From Bacteroidota bacterium (GTDB taxonomy: Bacteria; Bacteroidota; Bacteroidia; AKYH767-A; OLB10), in assembly GCA_016714535.1 (NCBI GenBank), contig JADKDR010000016.1, forward strand, positions 67,919-131,918: a stretch of DNA of 64,000 nt. Direction: 5' to 3'. The notes below the pieces were generated by a model, which saw only the letters and a list, made by a program, of their open reading frames with translations, did no database searches and was not told the DNA's origin. Below, in pieces: positions 46,850-56,349 of the stretch; position 1 is the stretch's first letter; every line of letters starts with the position of its first letter. Both the position numbers and the translations under genes were made by a program.

Positions 46850-47510
46850 ATTCAAATTGAAAAGACAAGTAGCCAATTTTTTTTCCTTTAGCAAGCCATA
46901 TTCCCTCATACGTGGTTTTTATAGAAAGTATTTTGTCATTGGTTATATCTTTGTATAAATCAGAAGTATGAAAAATAAATTTGCCCGGAAACGTTTTTAA
47001 AATTTCTGTACTGTAATCAAAAAAATCTTGGTCATCGGACTTAAGGTGAATAATACCGTTGGAGCATAGAAATTTTTTATAGGCTAAAATAAATCGGGGG
47101 TTAGTCAATCTTTTATGTTCCCTGTCGCCCGGCTGAGGATCGGGAAAGGTTATCCATAATTCGCTTATTTCGTTAGCACCAAAACAATTTACAATGGTTT
47201 CGATTCTTGTTCTCAAAAAGGCAGCGTTCAGAATGTTTTCGTCATTTGCTGTTCGTGCGCCACGCCAAAGGCGTGCGCCTTTGATATCTATGCCAATAAA
47301 ATTCTTTTGCTTGTATTCGTTGGCTAGCCCAATGGTATACTCACCGCGTCCGCAGCCTAACTCAAGCACAATCGGATTATGGTTGCAAAATACGATTTCA
47401 TTCCACTTACCCTTTAACTCGAAATCACTAGTACGCACAGTTTCATTTGGCTGAAATACGCGCTCCATAGTCAGCAAGTCGGCCCAACGTTTAAGCTTAT
47501 TTTTTCCCAT
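46848..47510 (-). CDS. trmB: tRNA (guanine-N7)-methyltransferase
   Basis: Methylates G46 in the tRNA variable loop with S-adenosylmethionine. 220 residues. The SAM-binding motif VLELGCGRGEYTIGLA lies at about 48-63, NFIGIDIKGARLWRGA follows, and the catalytic FPDPQPGDREHKRLTNPRF is the family FPDP-W-K-RH block with Gln instead of Trp. The C-terminal TTYEGIWLAKGKKIGYLSF is normal. Start at 47510 (MGKNKLKRWADL). It is in a minus-strand gene group from lhgO to trmB. Confidence 0.93.
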   Translation of the reverse strand: MGKNKLKRWADLLTMERVFQPNETVRTSDFELKGKWNEIVFCNHNPIVLELGCGRGEYTIGLANEYKQKNFIGIDIKGARLWRGARTANDENILNAAFLRTRIETIVNCFGANEISELWITFPDPQPGDREHKRLTNPRFILAYKKFLCSNGIIHLKSDDQDFFDYSTEILKTFPGKFIFHTSDLYKDITNDKILSIKTTYEGIWLAKGKKIGYLSFQFE

Positions 47511-47578
47511 AGAAATTTCAAATCCCGTCTTTTAAACAGTGCCGGTGCAGAATGAGTACTTAAAGAATTTTAATGAAA

Positions 47579-48733
47579 TTATTTAATGGAAGAAGCATCC
47601 ATAAGCCATGCATTATTATCCAAATGCTGTTTTACTTCTGTCAGTTTACTTCTGACTTCTTTTTCAGATGCAGCATGATAGCAACTTACTACAAATAGTC
47701 CTTTTCTTTTACCAGGAATACTTGCCTTCAATCCATCGTTTACCAATTCATCACGAAATTTTACCGCATTTTCGTATGACATGAAACATCCTGCTACAAT
47801 ATGAAAGCCTGTGATTTTTTTCGATTCAGGTTGTTCATTTACTACTTTGGTTTTATCAGCAGGAGCAGGCGATTTAGCAATATGGGTACCTGGGTCCTTA
47901 TCTGGTAAGGCTACTACCGCTTCTGGCTTGGTATCCATATTAACGATTGTTGTTGTCGATACAGTTTCTGTTTTAGCGGCTATATCTTCACCTTGCTGAG
48001 TTTGATTGATGATGCGATTTTCATCCGGAACGGCAGGTTGTGGCGCAGCCGGCAATGTTTCTGTATTTTCAGTATTAAATGGATTAATGCTGGCTTCAGT
48101 GTTTTTGCTATTGCTAACTAAGGCAGAGTCATTATTAAGAAGAAGAAATTCGCTTAAAGAAGAATTTAATCGGCTTATTACCTGAGGAAACACAAATAAT
48201 AATAGCATTGCTGCGGCTACAGGTATGGCTTCCAGATTTTTAAAGTTAAACCATTTTACGCGCTTCTTGTTTGTAGATACAAGTGTGGTTTCGTCACTAA
48301 ATATTTTCTTATTTACTGCAGCGTTGCGTAGTTTAATGGTATCAAGCCCATAGCTATCGAGCAGATAATTTATAGTGCTGTCAGGCAAAAATTGTAATGC
48401 CTTAAAATCATTAAAATACAAAGCACCAATATGCTCCATTTGCAAATGCTTGCCGGCTTGCAATTCGGTAAACCATTTTTCGGTAGCTTGGGCAATAATT
48501 TCGCAGGCTTCGGGATAGGAAACCTTATTTTGTGTAGCAATGGCATTAGCTAAAAGTCCATCATTATTTACCAAACTGGAGTTAAATGCCAAAATGCGGC
48601 AAGGGGGATGAGCACGCTGCGTTTGACTATTAATTTTGGCGGGTAAAAATGAAGCTATAAAAGCACCAAATTCGGGTACAATTACACAATCGTGTTTATA
48701 TAACAATTGCTCAATAACTGGTACAATGTTCAT
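47579..48733 (-). CDS. HU-CCDC81/SPOR domain membrane protein
   Basis: A 384-residue bitopic protein. The N-terminal region (1-130) is a tandem HU-like CCDC81-type domain: IEQLLYKHDCVIVPEFGAFIASF and NNDGLLANAIATQNKVSYPEA, EHIGALYFN. A membrane helix at about 168-185 (AIPVAAAMLLLFVFP) follows. A long Pro/Thr/Glu-rich periplasmic linker leads to the C-terminal SPOR domain (GFHIVAGCFMSYENAVKFRDELV, LFVVSCYHAASEKEV). The layout is common in Bacteroidota and suggests linking the nucleoid or cytoplasm to septal peptidoglycan, but the function is untested. It follows kdsB by 96 bp. Confidence 0.85.
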   Translation of the reverse strand: MNIVPVIEQLLYKHDCVIVPEFGAFIASFLPAKINSQTQRAHPPCRILAFNSSLVNNDGLLANAIATQNKVSYPEACEIIAQATEKWFTELQAGKHLQMEHIGALYFNDFKALQFLPDSTINYLLDSYGLDTIKLRNAAVNKKIFSDETTLVSTNKKRVKWFNFKNLEAIPVAAAMLLLFVFPQVISRLNSSLSEFLLLNNDSALVSNSKNTEASINPFNTENTETLPAAPQPAVPDENRIINQTQQGEDIAAKTETVSTTTIVNMDTKPEAVVALPDKDPGTHIAKSPAPADKTKVVNEQPESKKITGFHIVAGCFMSYENAVKFRDELVNDGLKASIPGKRKGLFVVSCYHAASEKEVRSKLTEVKQHLDNNAWLMDASSIK

Positions 48734-48829
48734 ACGATAGTTTGCTTAGAGGCAACGTTTTTAATTGCCGGGCAAATATAATATTATTAACACTCAATTG
48801 TTAAGAAATATACGGAAAAAAGCTTGTAA

Positions 48830-49552
48830 TTATTTTTTTGCTGCAATTATTAGATCAAGATCTTCAGGAGTATCAATTCCATGAGATTCGAACCTAGTGG
48901 TAGCGGTTTGAATCGAATATCCATTTTCAAGCCAGCGCAATTGTTCTAATTTTTCTGCTAATTCAAGGGGAGTTGGTGGCAAGGTCACTAGTTGTTTCAA
49001 TATTTCGGCCTGGTAACCGTAAATTCCTATATGTCTGTAAAACAGGCGGTTTTGATCGTCCCGAACATACGGAATTGCACTTCTACTAAAATAAAGCTCC
49101 TTTTTGTTAGCATCCACCACCGCCTTAACACAATTTGGATTAGAAAATAAGAGTGGGTCGGCAGATTCTTTAATTAATGTTGCAATAAGTACATCCTCTT
49201 CCCAAAGCAATGCTGCAATTTCGTCTATTTGTTCAGGGTGTATAAACGGTTCGTCTCCCTGCACATTGATTACCGCGTCAATGGGTTGGCTTAATAATTC
49301 AAGGGCTGCGGCACAACGGTCGGTTCCACTTGGCAGCGAATGGTTTGTCATTACAGCGTGGCCACCAAAACTTTGTACATGTTTCAATATACGTTTATCA
49401 TCGGTAGCTACTACAACGCCTTTAATTCGAGTAGCCATTTTGCATTGATTATATACCCTTTGTATCATGGTCATGCCATTTATTTCAGCAAGGGGCTTGC
49501 CCGGAAATCGAGTGGAGCCATAACGTGCAGGTATGATAACAATGATATTCAT
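48830..49552 (-). CDS. kdsB: 3-deoxy-manno-octulosonate cytidylyltransferase
   Basis: Activates Kdo as CMP-Kdo for lipopolysaccharide core synthesis, so this cell has a Gram-negative outer membrane. 240 residues; PARYGSTRFPGKPLAEING opens the nucleotide-binding site, and VVVATDDKRI, VINVQGDEPFI, YFSRSAIPYVRD, YRHIGIYGY and LEKLEQLRWLENGYSI are family blocks. Start at 49552. It is 10 bp downstream of the Nfu gene on the same strand. Confidence 0.95.
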   Translation of the reverse strand: MNIIVIIPARYGSTRFPGKPLAEINGMTMIQRVYNQCKMATRIKGVVVATDDKRILKHVQSFGGHAVMTNHSLPSGTDRCAAALELLSQPIDAVINVQGDEPFIHPEQIDEIAALLWEEDVLIATLIKESADPLLFSNPNCVKAVVDANKKELYFSRSAIPYVRDDQNRLFYRHIGIYGYQAEILKQLVTLPPTPLELAEKLEQLRWLENGYSIQTATTRFESHGIDTPEDLDLIIAAKK

Positions 49553-49562
49553 CTAGCCGGGT

Positions 49563-50204
49563 TTAATTAACTGCAACAACTTCTTCTACACCGGGCACCA
49601 TTGATTTTAGTACTCGTTCGATACCTTGTTTTAAGGTTACCGTAGACGAGGGACATCCATTGCACGATCCTTTAAGAACAAGGGTAACCTTTCCGTTTTC
49701 GAATGCACGAAAATCGATGGCTCCACCATCCATTGCCACTGCTGGCCGAACATACTCATCCAATGTTGCAATAATTCTTTTTTCTATTTCATCATTGCTT
49801 AAAAGTTGAGCAGGTGCAGCCTTTGGATTGTTTTGCGTTTCTGGGGTTAGTGCCGGCTTTTCAACATGTTCTTCAAAGTCAAGTGTGCCTGCAGCTATTT
49901 TATTATCTATAATGGGTTCGCCACTGAGCAGAAAACCGCGTATAAATTCACGTAGTATATTTTGTATTTCCCACCAATCAAGATCTTTTTCCTTCGTTAT
50001 GGTAACAAAGTTTTGGGAAATAAAAACACCACGAACTCCAGTAAAATCAAATAATTGATAAGCCAGAGGACAGTTAATAGCCTCTCTCTTGGTTAAGAAT
50101 TCGAGGCTTCCATCAGCCAACAGCAAGTGAGAGCAAACATACTTTAATGCATTGGGATTGGGCGTTTGCTCCATATATACAATTAACGGTTTTTTTTCTT
50201 CCAT
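49563..50204 (-). CDS. NifU family iron-sulfur scaffold protein (Nfu type)
   Basis: A 213-residue protein that delivers Fe-S clusters. Residues 7-95 are the Nfu N-terminal domain (VYMEQTPNPNALKYV, VRGVFISQNFVTITK), and 138-213 the NifU C-terminal domain with the cluster-binding CxxC at C181 and C184 (KGSCNGCPSSTVTLKQGIE). A short linker (about 112-135, Ala/Pro/Asn rich) joins them. Length and order are normal. It is the second gene of the tight minus-strand group lhgO-nfu-kdsB (15- and 10-bp gaps). Confidence 0.93.
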   Translation of the reverse strand: MEEKKPLIVYMEQTPNPNALKYVCSHLLLADGSLEFLTKREAINCPLAYQLFDFTGVRGVFISQNFVTITKEKDLDWWEIQNILREFIRGFLLSGEPIIDNKIAAGTLDFEEHVEKPALTPETQNNPKAAPAQLLSNDEIEKRIIATLDEYVRPAVAMDGGAIDFRAFENGKVTLVLKGSCNGCPSSTVTLKQGIERVLKSMVPGVEEVVAVN

Positions 50205-50219
50205 TTTGTTTCTGTTATA

Positions 50220-51449
50220 TTATACGTTGGTTAGTTTAAAATGTTCTTTGGCCATTTGCGTAATCTCATTTCCTATAGCGAGGCAAGCGGTAGCTGCCGG
50301 TGAGGGTGCATTAAGTACATGTAAGGTGTTTGTACCTTTCACGATATTAAAGTCATCAATCATGTTACCATCTTTATCAAGTGCCATTGCCCGCACTCCG
50401 GCCCGCCCGGGTTTTAAGTCTTCCATCGTTAACGATGGAACCAACAATTGCAGACGCGACAAAAATAGTTTCTTCGAAAAAGCTCTTCGGTATTCATCCA
50501 GACCAAAGCGCCAATGTTTGCGAAACAACTTCCATGTTCCACCATAAGTCAGTGCATCCCAAGTGTCGCGTAAGTTGAAATCGGTTTTCCCATATCCTTC
50601 GCGCTTAAAAGTAAAAACGGCATTTGGGCCACACTCCGTATCACCATTGGTCATTCTGGTAAAATGTACACCTAAGAATGGAAACTCCGGGTTGGGAACA
50701 GGATATATTAAATTGCGAACCTTGTGCTTTGCCTTATCAGTGAGTTCATAATAATCGCCTCTGAACCCTACTATTTTCATATCAGGATTTACTCCATCAA
50801 GCTTAGCAATACGATCACATTGAAGACCGGTGCAATTAATTACATAGTTGGAGGTATAGGTTGATTTGCTGGTTTTAATATGGGTAACGTTGTCATATTT
50901 TTCAAGTGATTCTACGGTTTCTCCTAACACAACTGTAGTATCTGAAAACTTTGATTTGGCCAACTCAACAAATTTTTTGGAAGCAGCCACAAAATCAATT
51001 ATCCCTGTGCAGGGCACCCATATACCTTCTATCCCATGGCAATGGGGCTCTATATCTTTTACCTGCAAAGCAGTTATTCTTTCAATTCCTTCTACTCCGT
51101 TTGCTTTCCCATTATTAAATACTCTGCTTAAGTGTTCAAGTTCGCTGTGCCTTGTTGCAACAATTACTTTACCACAAACATCGTGAGGTATATGGTGCTC
51201 CATTGCAAAGGAAACTAATTCCCGTCTTCCATCTACACAGTTTTTTGCTTTGAACGAACCCGGTTTATAATAAATTCCAGAATGTATTACCCCTGAATTA
51301 TGTCCTGTTTGATGAGCAGCTATTTCATTTTCTTTTTCGATAAGTAAAACTTTCAGGTTTGGAAATTGCGTTTTTATCTTGAGTAATGTGGCTGTGCCTA
51401 CAATACCTCCCCCCAGAATACTTACATCGAACCTTTTTTCCATTATCAA
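50220..51449 (-). CDS. lhgO: L-2-hydroxyglutarate oxidase
   Basis: An FAD-dependent oxidase or dehydrogenase turning L-2-hydroxyglutarate into 2-oxoglutarate. 409 residues. The FAD-binding Rossmann motif SILGGGIVGTATLLKI is at the N-terminus, followed by AHQTGHNSGVIHSGIYYKPGS, the characteristic LhgO/DAO signature, then FRGDYYELTD, VPNPEFPFLGVHFTRM and the FAD-closing NAPSPAATACLAIG. Start at 51449; an alternative ATG lies two codons later (51443). First gene of the minus-strand group. The metabolic link to the Nfu and KdsB genes is not evident. Confidence 0.92.
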   Translation of the reverse strand: MIMEKRFDVSILGGGIVGTATLLKIKTQFPNLKVLLIEKENEIAAHQTGHNSGVIHSGIYYKPGSFKAKNCVDGRRELVSFAMEHHIPHDVCGKVIVATRHSELEHLSRVFNNGKANGVEGIERITALQVKDIEPHCHGIEGIWVPCTGIIDFVAASKKFVELAKSKFSDTTVVLGETVESLEKYDNVTHIKTSKSTYTSNYVINCTGLQCDRIAKLDGVNPDMKIVGFRGDYYELTDKAKHKVRNLIYPVPNPEFPFLGVHFTRMTNGDTECGPNAVFTFKREGYGKTDFNLRDTWDALTYGGTWKLFRKHWRFGLDEYRRAFSKKLFLSRLQLLVPSLTMEDLKPGRAGVRAMALDKDGNMIDDFNIVKGTNTLHVLNAPSPAATACLAIGNEITQMAKEHFKLTNV

Positions 51450-51650
51450 TTTATCTGCTTGATTTTTTTAGGGAGACAAATGTAGTTAAAGTTCAACAAC
51501 CCCTTGTGAGCAGAAAGCCTTTATTTGCGTCTTTTATAATACGTATATAATGCAAGATTACAAAAGTTTGGCGTTGAAATAAATAGTATTACATTTGCGC
51601 TCCCAAAATTTGAATTCGGTAAAAAGGTATTGCCGGACAAAACGGAAACC

Positions 51651-51732
51651 GCGGGTGTGGCGTAATTGGTAGCCGCGCCAGACTTAGGATCTGGTGCTGA
51701 AAGGCGTGGGGGTTCGAGTCCCTTCACCCGCA
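51651..51732 (+). tRNA. tRNA-Leu (anticodon UAG)
   Basis: Acceptor arm GCGGGTG (51651-51657) pairs with CACCCGC (51725-51731) with discriminator A. The anticodon stem CCAGA/TCTGG holds the loop CTTAGGA, anticodon TAG. A long class II variable arm (GCTGAAAGGCGTG) and a T-loop TTCGAGT are present; two T-stem pairs are G-U. CCA is not encoded. Length 82. Confidence 0.95.
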
Positions 51733-51768
51733 CAAATAAAAAAAATGTCAAAGACATTAAACATGATT

Positions 51769-51802
51769 AAAACCGTCCTGTTATACATGGGCGGTTTTTT
51801 TT
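51769..51802 (+). terminator. Probable terminator between tRNA-Leu and trigger factor gene
   Basis: AAAACCGTCC (51769-51778) pairs with GGGCGG and the following T run (51789-51802), with one G-U pair. It would end the tRNA transcript 37 bp after the gene. The trigger factor ATG is 26 bp beyond. Confidence 0.65.
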
Positions 51803-51827
51803 AAATTGACAAACAAACCTTAATGAA

Positions 51828-53215
51828 ATGAATATCACTCAAGAAAATTTAGCGGGTAACGAAGCTAATATTAATGTGCACATTACTGCTGATGACTATC
51901 GCGACAGCTACAAGCAAGAATTGAAAAAGTATGCCAAGCAAGTTCCCATGAAGGGATTTAGACCCGGAACTGTGCCTTTAAATGTAGTGCAAAAAATGGC
52001 GGGCCCTTCACTATTGCTCGATCAGCTTAACAAAATCGTAGGTCAGGCACTTGAGAATTATTTAAAAGAAAATAACATTGAAATTTTAGGCGATCCTATG
52101 CCCGAGCAATTAGATGATTTTAACCCTGATTTTGAAAACCTGCCTGATTTTAAATTTAGCTATAATGTAGGTTTTAGCCCTCGCTTTGAGTTTACAGTTC
52201 CATCAACAACTATGGACGATTACCAAATAGTGGTAACTGACGAAGATCTTGATGACAGCATTTTGCGTACGCGCAACCGTCAACCTAGGTATATAACAGG
52301 AGATATGGCCGATGCTAGTTCACTTATTAAATGCGACATTCTTGACGGCAATACCCCTGCCAATAGCGGTGCTATACCTAAAGGTAGCACTACTATAATG
52401 CTTAAATTTTGGAAAAGCCCAGAAGAGCAGGCTAAGTTTGATGGAAAAAAGGTTGGAGATATCTTTTCTTATAATCCACATGCAGCAACAGATGGTAACA
52501 TGGCCGAAATGAGCAATTTGCTTGGCTTATCACGCGATGATGTAGCTGATTATAAAAATGATATTCAAATCCTGATCACCGAAATTCAAAATGAAATTCC
52601 TGCTGATTTGAATAGTGATTTTTTGAGACTGTTTATCCGGGAAGAGAAATTACTACTGAAGAGCAATTCAGAGAAGCAGTTAAAAATGAATTGGCTTCAA
52701 TATTTAATGAAGATAGCCGCCAGCATTTTTATCATCAGTTAGACCATGTATTAATGGACTATTATACACTCGAAATGCCTGAGGCATTTCTGAAAAAATG
52801 GATTAAGTCTGTGAATACCAAACCACTTAGCGATGATCTATTGGATAAGGAATTTCCCTCGTATATAAATCAAATGAAATTACGACTTATTCATAATAAA
52901 ATTTTCGCCTTCAATAATTTTGAAATCTCGGATGAAGAAATTAACGATGCAGCGCTTGCCGACCTTCAGGCAATGATGCGCAGCCACGGAATGAATTCCT
53001 ACATGGATATGTCAGGCTATGTTCCCAAGTATCTTGAAAAAAAGGAAAACCTGCAAAAAGCAATAGAGCGGATACAAGAATTTAAAGTGAACAATTTTTT
53101 ATATCATCAAATTTCCAAAAACAGTAAATCTGTCACATATAAAGAATTTGGTGCTATAGTTGAAGCACATCACAAAAAACATCACGCGCAACATACACAT
53201 GAGCATGCGCATTAA
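51828..53215 (+). CDS. tig: Trigger factor, interrupted by a one-base frameshift
   Basis: Ribosome-bound chaperone and prolyl isomerase. The first frame holds the ribosome-binding N-terminal domain (MNITQENLAGNEANINVHI, PMKGFRPGTVPLNVVQKMAG, about 1-110) and a degenerate isomerase-domain region. At 52619-52624 the T6 run breaks the frame: it reads FLRLFIREEK, while one more T gives DFFETVYPGREITTEEQFRE and then NEDSRQHFYHQ, the normal C-terminal chaperone domain, to 53215. The restored gene is 463 codons, the usual length. The tail HHKKHHAQHTHEHAH is unusually His-rich. It is followed 28 bp later by clpP, the classic tig-clpP pair. An essential-type gene is unlikely to be truly broken. Confidence 0.92.
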
Positions 53216-53243
53216 TTAAATTTTATTTTAAATAATAAAACAT

Positions 53244-53909
53244 ATGGACTACGGAAAAGAATTTAGAAAATACGCTACCAAGCATCAGGGCATCTCAAGT
53301 TTGTCCTTGCATCACTTTGAGTCATCAATGACTCCTTATATTATTGAGGAACGCGAAATGCGTATTGCCCAAATGGATGTTTTTTCAAGATTGATGATGG
53401 ATCGTATCATTTTTCTGGGAACAGCTATAAATGATCAGGTGGCCAATATAGTGCAGGCGCAATTGTTATTTCTTGAAAGCACAGATTCTAAAAAAGACAT
53501 TCAAGTATACTTGAACAGCCCCGGTGGAAGTGTGTATGCCGGTTTAGGAATCTATGATACCATGAATTTTATTCAACCAGATATAGCCATGATTTGTACT
53601 GGTATGGCTGCCAGTATGGCTGCCGTATTATTGTGCGCAGGAGCAAAAGGAAAACGTACCGCGTTAAAGCATGCACGGGTAATGATTCATCAGCCTATGG
53701 GAGGTGCCGAAGGTCAGGCATCGGATATTGAAATCACTGCAAAACAAATTCAGTTGTTAAAAAAGGAGCTGTACGATATTATTTCGGCAAACACCGGAAA
53801 AGATTATGATACGGTATGGAAAGATAGCGACCGCGATTATTGGATGACCTCTGCAGAAGCCAAGGCCTATGGTATGATTGATGAAGTGTTGGTAAAGAAA
53901 GGTGCATAA
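53244..53909 (+). CDS. clpP: ATP-dependent Clp protease proteolytic subunit
   Basis: Serine peptidase of the Clp protease, 221 residues. The catalytic triad is visible: Ser124 in CTGMAASMA, His149 in VMIHQPMGG and Asp198 in DRDYW. Oligomerisation parts are normal (IQVYLNSPGGSVYAGLGIYDTM). The N-terminus is longer than in E. coli (about 40 residues before the conserved region), probably including the processed propeptide. It follows trigger factor by 28 bp and ends before a strong terminator. ClpX is not in the window. Confidence 0.96.
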   Translation: MDYGKEFRKYATKHQGISSLSLHHFESSMTPYIIEEREMRIAQMDVFSRLMMDRIIFLGTAINDQVANIVQAQLLFLESTDSKKDIQVYLNSPGGSVYAGLGIYDTMNFIQPDIAMICTGMAASMAAVLLCAGAKGKRTALKHARVMIHQPMGGAEGQASDIEITAKQIQLLKKELYDIISANTGKDYDTVWKDSDRDYWMTSAEAKAYGMIDEVLVKKGA

Positions 53910-53938
53910 GTTAACCTGATTATTAGAAAATAATATTT

Positions 53939-53969
53939 CCCGTTGCGAATAATCGCAACGGGTTTTTTT
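53939..53969 (+). terminator. Rho-independent terminator after clpP
   Basis: CCCGTTGCGA (53939-53948), loop ATAA, TCGCAACGGG (53953-53962), then seven Ts. Perfect 10-bp stem. The remaining spacer to 54296 holds no gene or repeat that I could see. Confidence 0.92.
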
Positions 53970-54296
53970 ATTCCTTCAAGTATATAACTGAACAAAGAAA
54001 GAGTAATGCTCATGCTATGCGAAAGTATTTTATTTCGGAGTAATTGGGCATAAGAAGTGAGCATATTGATTTTTTTTTCAGGTGTAACATTCCGTTTAGC
54101 ATGGTATATGGTCTTAGTTAACAATTGCAATAAGTAAGATAAACAAGGTTTGTTTTGTTAACCCCTCTGGAGAAGATTCTATTTCGAAACATTTAAGGCA
54201 AAATTGGTTTTTTTAAATTTAGTTTTACATTTGGTGCAGTTTTTAAATGAAAATTTCAAAACGTTACCTTTACCAATTAACCTAAAACCTTAAATT

Positions 54297-55190
54297 ATGA
54301 AAAAAATCTATTATTCTATTTTGTTTGTATTTGCAATTGTAGTTGCTGCGCTTCCTACCTCTGCGCAAGAAAACAATAACGAGGGAGATACGATGATAAC
54401 AGACGATCCCAATAATTACCGCTTCGAGTTTTTTGGCGATGGAAACATTCAAAAAACATTGAATGATAACGAAGAAGTACCTGCTAATACGGGTGTTGGT
54501 TTTCGTTATTTAAGGCAATTTCCATCAGCCCAACATAGAAAGGGTAAAAACTCGATGACCACCGTTTATGATATTGAGGCACAAATTAATATTGCCAGCA
54601 ATGCAGATACCATCATTGCAGATTTGGATAGTAATGGTAATGTTAGCAATCAAGCAGACTTTGGAAGTTTTATGCTGTTGCCTACTAACAGCGGTCAAGC
54701 AGCAAAATTTTCGTGGATGGTAAGACGTGAAGGGCAAAAGAAAAATTTTTGGGGTATTGACGGCTTCCATTTTCGTTTTGCTGCTGCCAATCAGTTTTTC
54801 AGTAAAAATAATGTATCCATAAAAGGTAGCGCCATTAGTTATTATTTCGGTGCTTTTTGGGAGTTTATACCAAGATTTAATGATTGTATAAATCGCGAAT
54901 ACAGTATTATGGTCAGGTTGGGCTTTGGTAGCCGTAACTTGGCTGGCAACCTTGCCAGCGAAACTCCTGGCAGCCGTGCGTTGCGCAAAGAACTTATTGG
55001 TGCAACCAGGCACAACTATTATGGTCCCGAAATGGGTATTGCCCTAAGAGTAAAAAATCTGCGTGCCGAGTTTTCAATTCCCTGGATGTTTGCCCGTGAA
55101 AAAAACAACCCTGTACCCGGTTTAAATGGAGCTCAGTTTAATACTGCTATTTCTTTTATCGGGGGGTTCCCTATTGGTTCGCGGCAGTAG
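54297..55190 (+). CDS. Predicted secreted or outer-membrane protein of unknown function
   Basis: A 297-residue protein with a signal peptide (IYYSILFVFAIVVAALPTSAQ, about 4-24). The mature part alternates polar and hydrophobic residues in strand-like stretches (VGFRYLRQF, YDIEAQINIA, GFHFRFAAANQFF, SAISYYFGAFWEFIP, YSIMVRLGFGSRN, MGIALRVKNLRAEFSIPWMF) typical of outer-membrane barrels. It ends FNTAISFIGGFPIGSRQ. I do not recognise a named family. It stands alone between the clpP terminator and a response regulator gene. Confidence 0.7.
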   Translation: MKKIYYSILFVFAIVVAALPTSAQENNNEGDTMITDDPNNYRFEFFGDGNIQKTLNDNEEVPANTGVGFRYLRQFPSAQHRKGKNSMTTVYDIEAQINIASNADTIIADLDSNGNVSNQADFGSFMLLPTNSGQAAKFSWMVRREGQKKNFWGIDGFHFRFAAANQFFSKNNVSIKGSAISYYFGAFWEFIPRFNDCINREYSIMVRLGFGSRNLAGNLASETPGSRALRKELIGATRHNYYGPEMGIALRVKNLRAEFSIPWMFAREKNNPVPGLNGAQFNTAISFIGGFPIGSRQ

Positions 55191-55580
55191 TCATCTTTTT
55201 TTCAACTTTATTCCTTTTTAATTATAAATGAAGCGAGTGCTTGATGTATTATAGTGCATAAACTTTTTATACCTCAGCTTAATGTTTCATTATCAAAATT
55301 TGAATTCACAAGGGTGCTTCCGAATAATATTGGTGCCGAGGAACTGAAGCAAAACAGATGCTTGAGGCTGTTTATGTGAATTTTCGTGTATGCACAAAAC
55401 AATTTGTTAAGCTAATTTTTTTATTGCCGTATGAGCTGAGTCTTACCTCCTTTTAGAAGGCGGCTTTTAAAGGCAATTTTCGAATGATGATATATGTCCT
55501 GTCTTTAGGAATAAATTATACATATCTTTGACTTTTCCAGAATTTCAATTTTTACTTACTATAAAAGTCCATTTTTCGGC
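55191..55580. promoter_or_regulatory. 390-bp spacer with a -7 box before the response regulator gene
   Basis: TATCTTTG at 55523-55530 matches the Bacteroidota -7 box and would start transcription near 55537, about 45 bp before the TTG start at 55581. A TTTA 16 bp upstream is a poor -33 element. Nothing else was recognised. Confidence 0.5.
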
Positions 55581-56204
55581 TTGAATAAAATTTCGGTATA
55601 TATAGTTGATGACCATCAGATGCTGATAGATGGTATACGGTCATTGTTACAAAACGAAGCAAACATTGAAGTAATTGGAAGCAATTCATCTCCGCTAGCT
55701 GCATTAGAAGAAATTAAGAAACTTGAACCACAGCTTGTATTAACAGATATGCAGATGCCCGATATAAACGGGGCATCTTTGATACAAGCAATACTGAAAG
55801 AAAAACCTCAAATTAAATTTCTTGCGCTAAGTATGGCGGGCGATAAACATTCGATTCTTGAAATGATAAATGCCGGTGCTTTAGGATATGTGCTAAAAAA
55901 TACGGGCAAGGCGGAGTTAGTGCACGCTATAGATACCCTTGTAAATGGAGGAAAGTATTACAGTTCAGATGTGGTAACCGCTCTTGCCGAAAGTCATAAT
56001 CAGAGCAACACCATCAACTTAACGGCTCGCGAAGTTGAAATTGTAAAGTTGATAGCCGCTCAAAAAACAAATGCCCAGATAGGAGAGGTGCTTTTTATAA
56101 GCGAAAAAACTGTAGAAACGCATCGAAAGAATATCTTACGAAAAACTGAAACCAAAGGTGTTTTAGCATTGGTAAACTGGGCAAGAGAAAAGGGCATTCT
56201 CTAA
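55581..56204 (+). CDS. LuxR-type (NarL/FixJ) response regulator
   Basis: A two-component response regulator of 207 residues. The receiver domain (1-120) has the acidic pair Asp10/Asp11 in YIVDDHQ, phospho-acceptor Asp56 in LVLTDMQMP and Lys106 in YVLKNTG. The C-terminal LuxR-type HTH (about 143-205) has LTAREVEIVKLIAAQKTNAQIGEVLFI and KTVETHRKNIL. The start codon is TTG at 55581; there is no ATG upstream in frame and MNKISVYIVDDH is the normal beginning. No histidine kinase is encoded in this window, so it is an orphan here. It lies 145 bp before the giant adhesin gene on the same strand and may control it. Confidence 0.9.
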   Translation: MNKISVYIVDDHQMLIDGIRSLLQNEANIEVIGSNSSPLAALEEIKKLEPQLVLTDMQMPDINGASLIQAILKEKPQIKFLALSMAGDKHSILEMINAGALGYVLKNTGKAELVHAIDTLVNGGKYYSSDVVTALAESHNQSNTINLTAREVEIVKLIAAQKTNAQIGEVLFISEKTVETHRKNILRKTETKGVLALVNWAREKGIL

Positions 56205-56349
56205 TCTGATAAAACGACATACACACTAGTGGGTATATAAAATTACTCCTCACAGGGTATTTCAGGCATGCAGAAATGCATGTAATTTTGACCATGATTT
56301 AAGCGTGTTACTTTTCATGTGTATTTAAAAAATTACCAAAAAAAATAAA

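Noticed and set aside
52691..53215. Separate 174-residue gene between trigger factor and clpP
   Set aside because: Its protein is the trigger factor chaperone domain; one T in the run 52619-52624 joins it.
54525..55013. 162-residue minus-strand ORF in the outer-membrane protein gene
   Set aside because: It lies wholly inside the plus-strand gene with signal peptide and strand pattern; no domain in the antisense frame.
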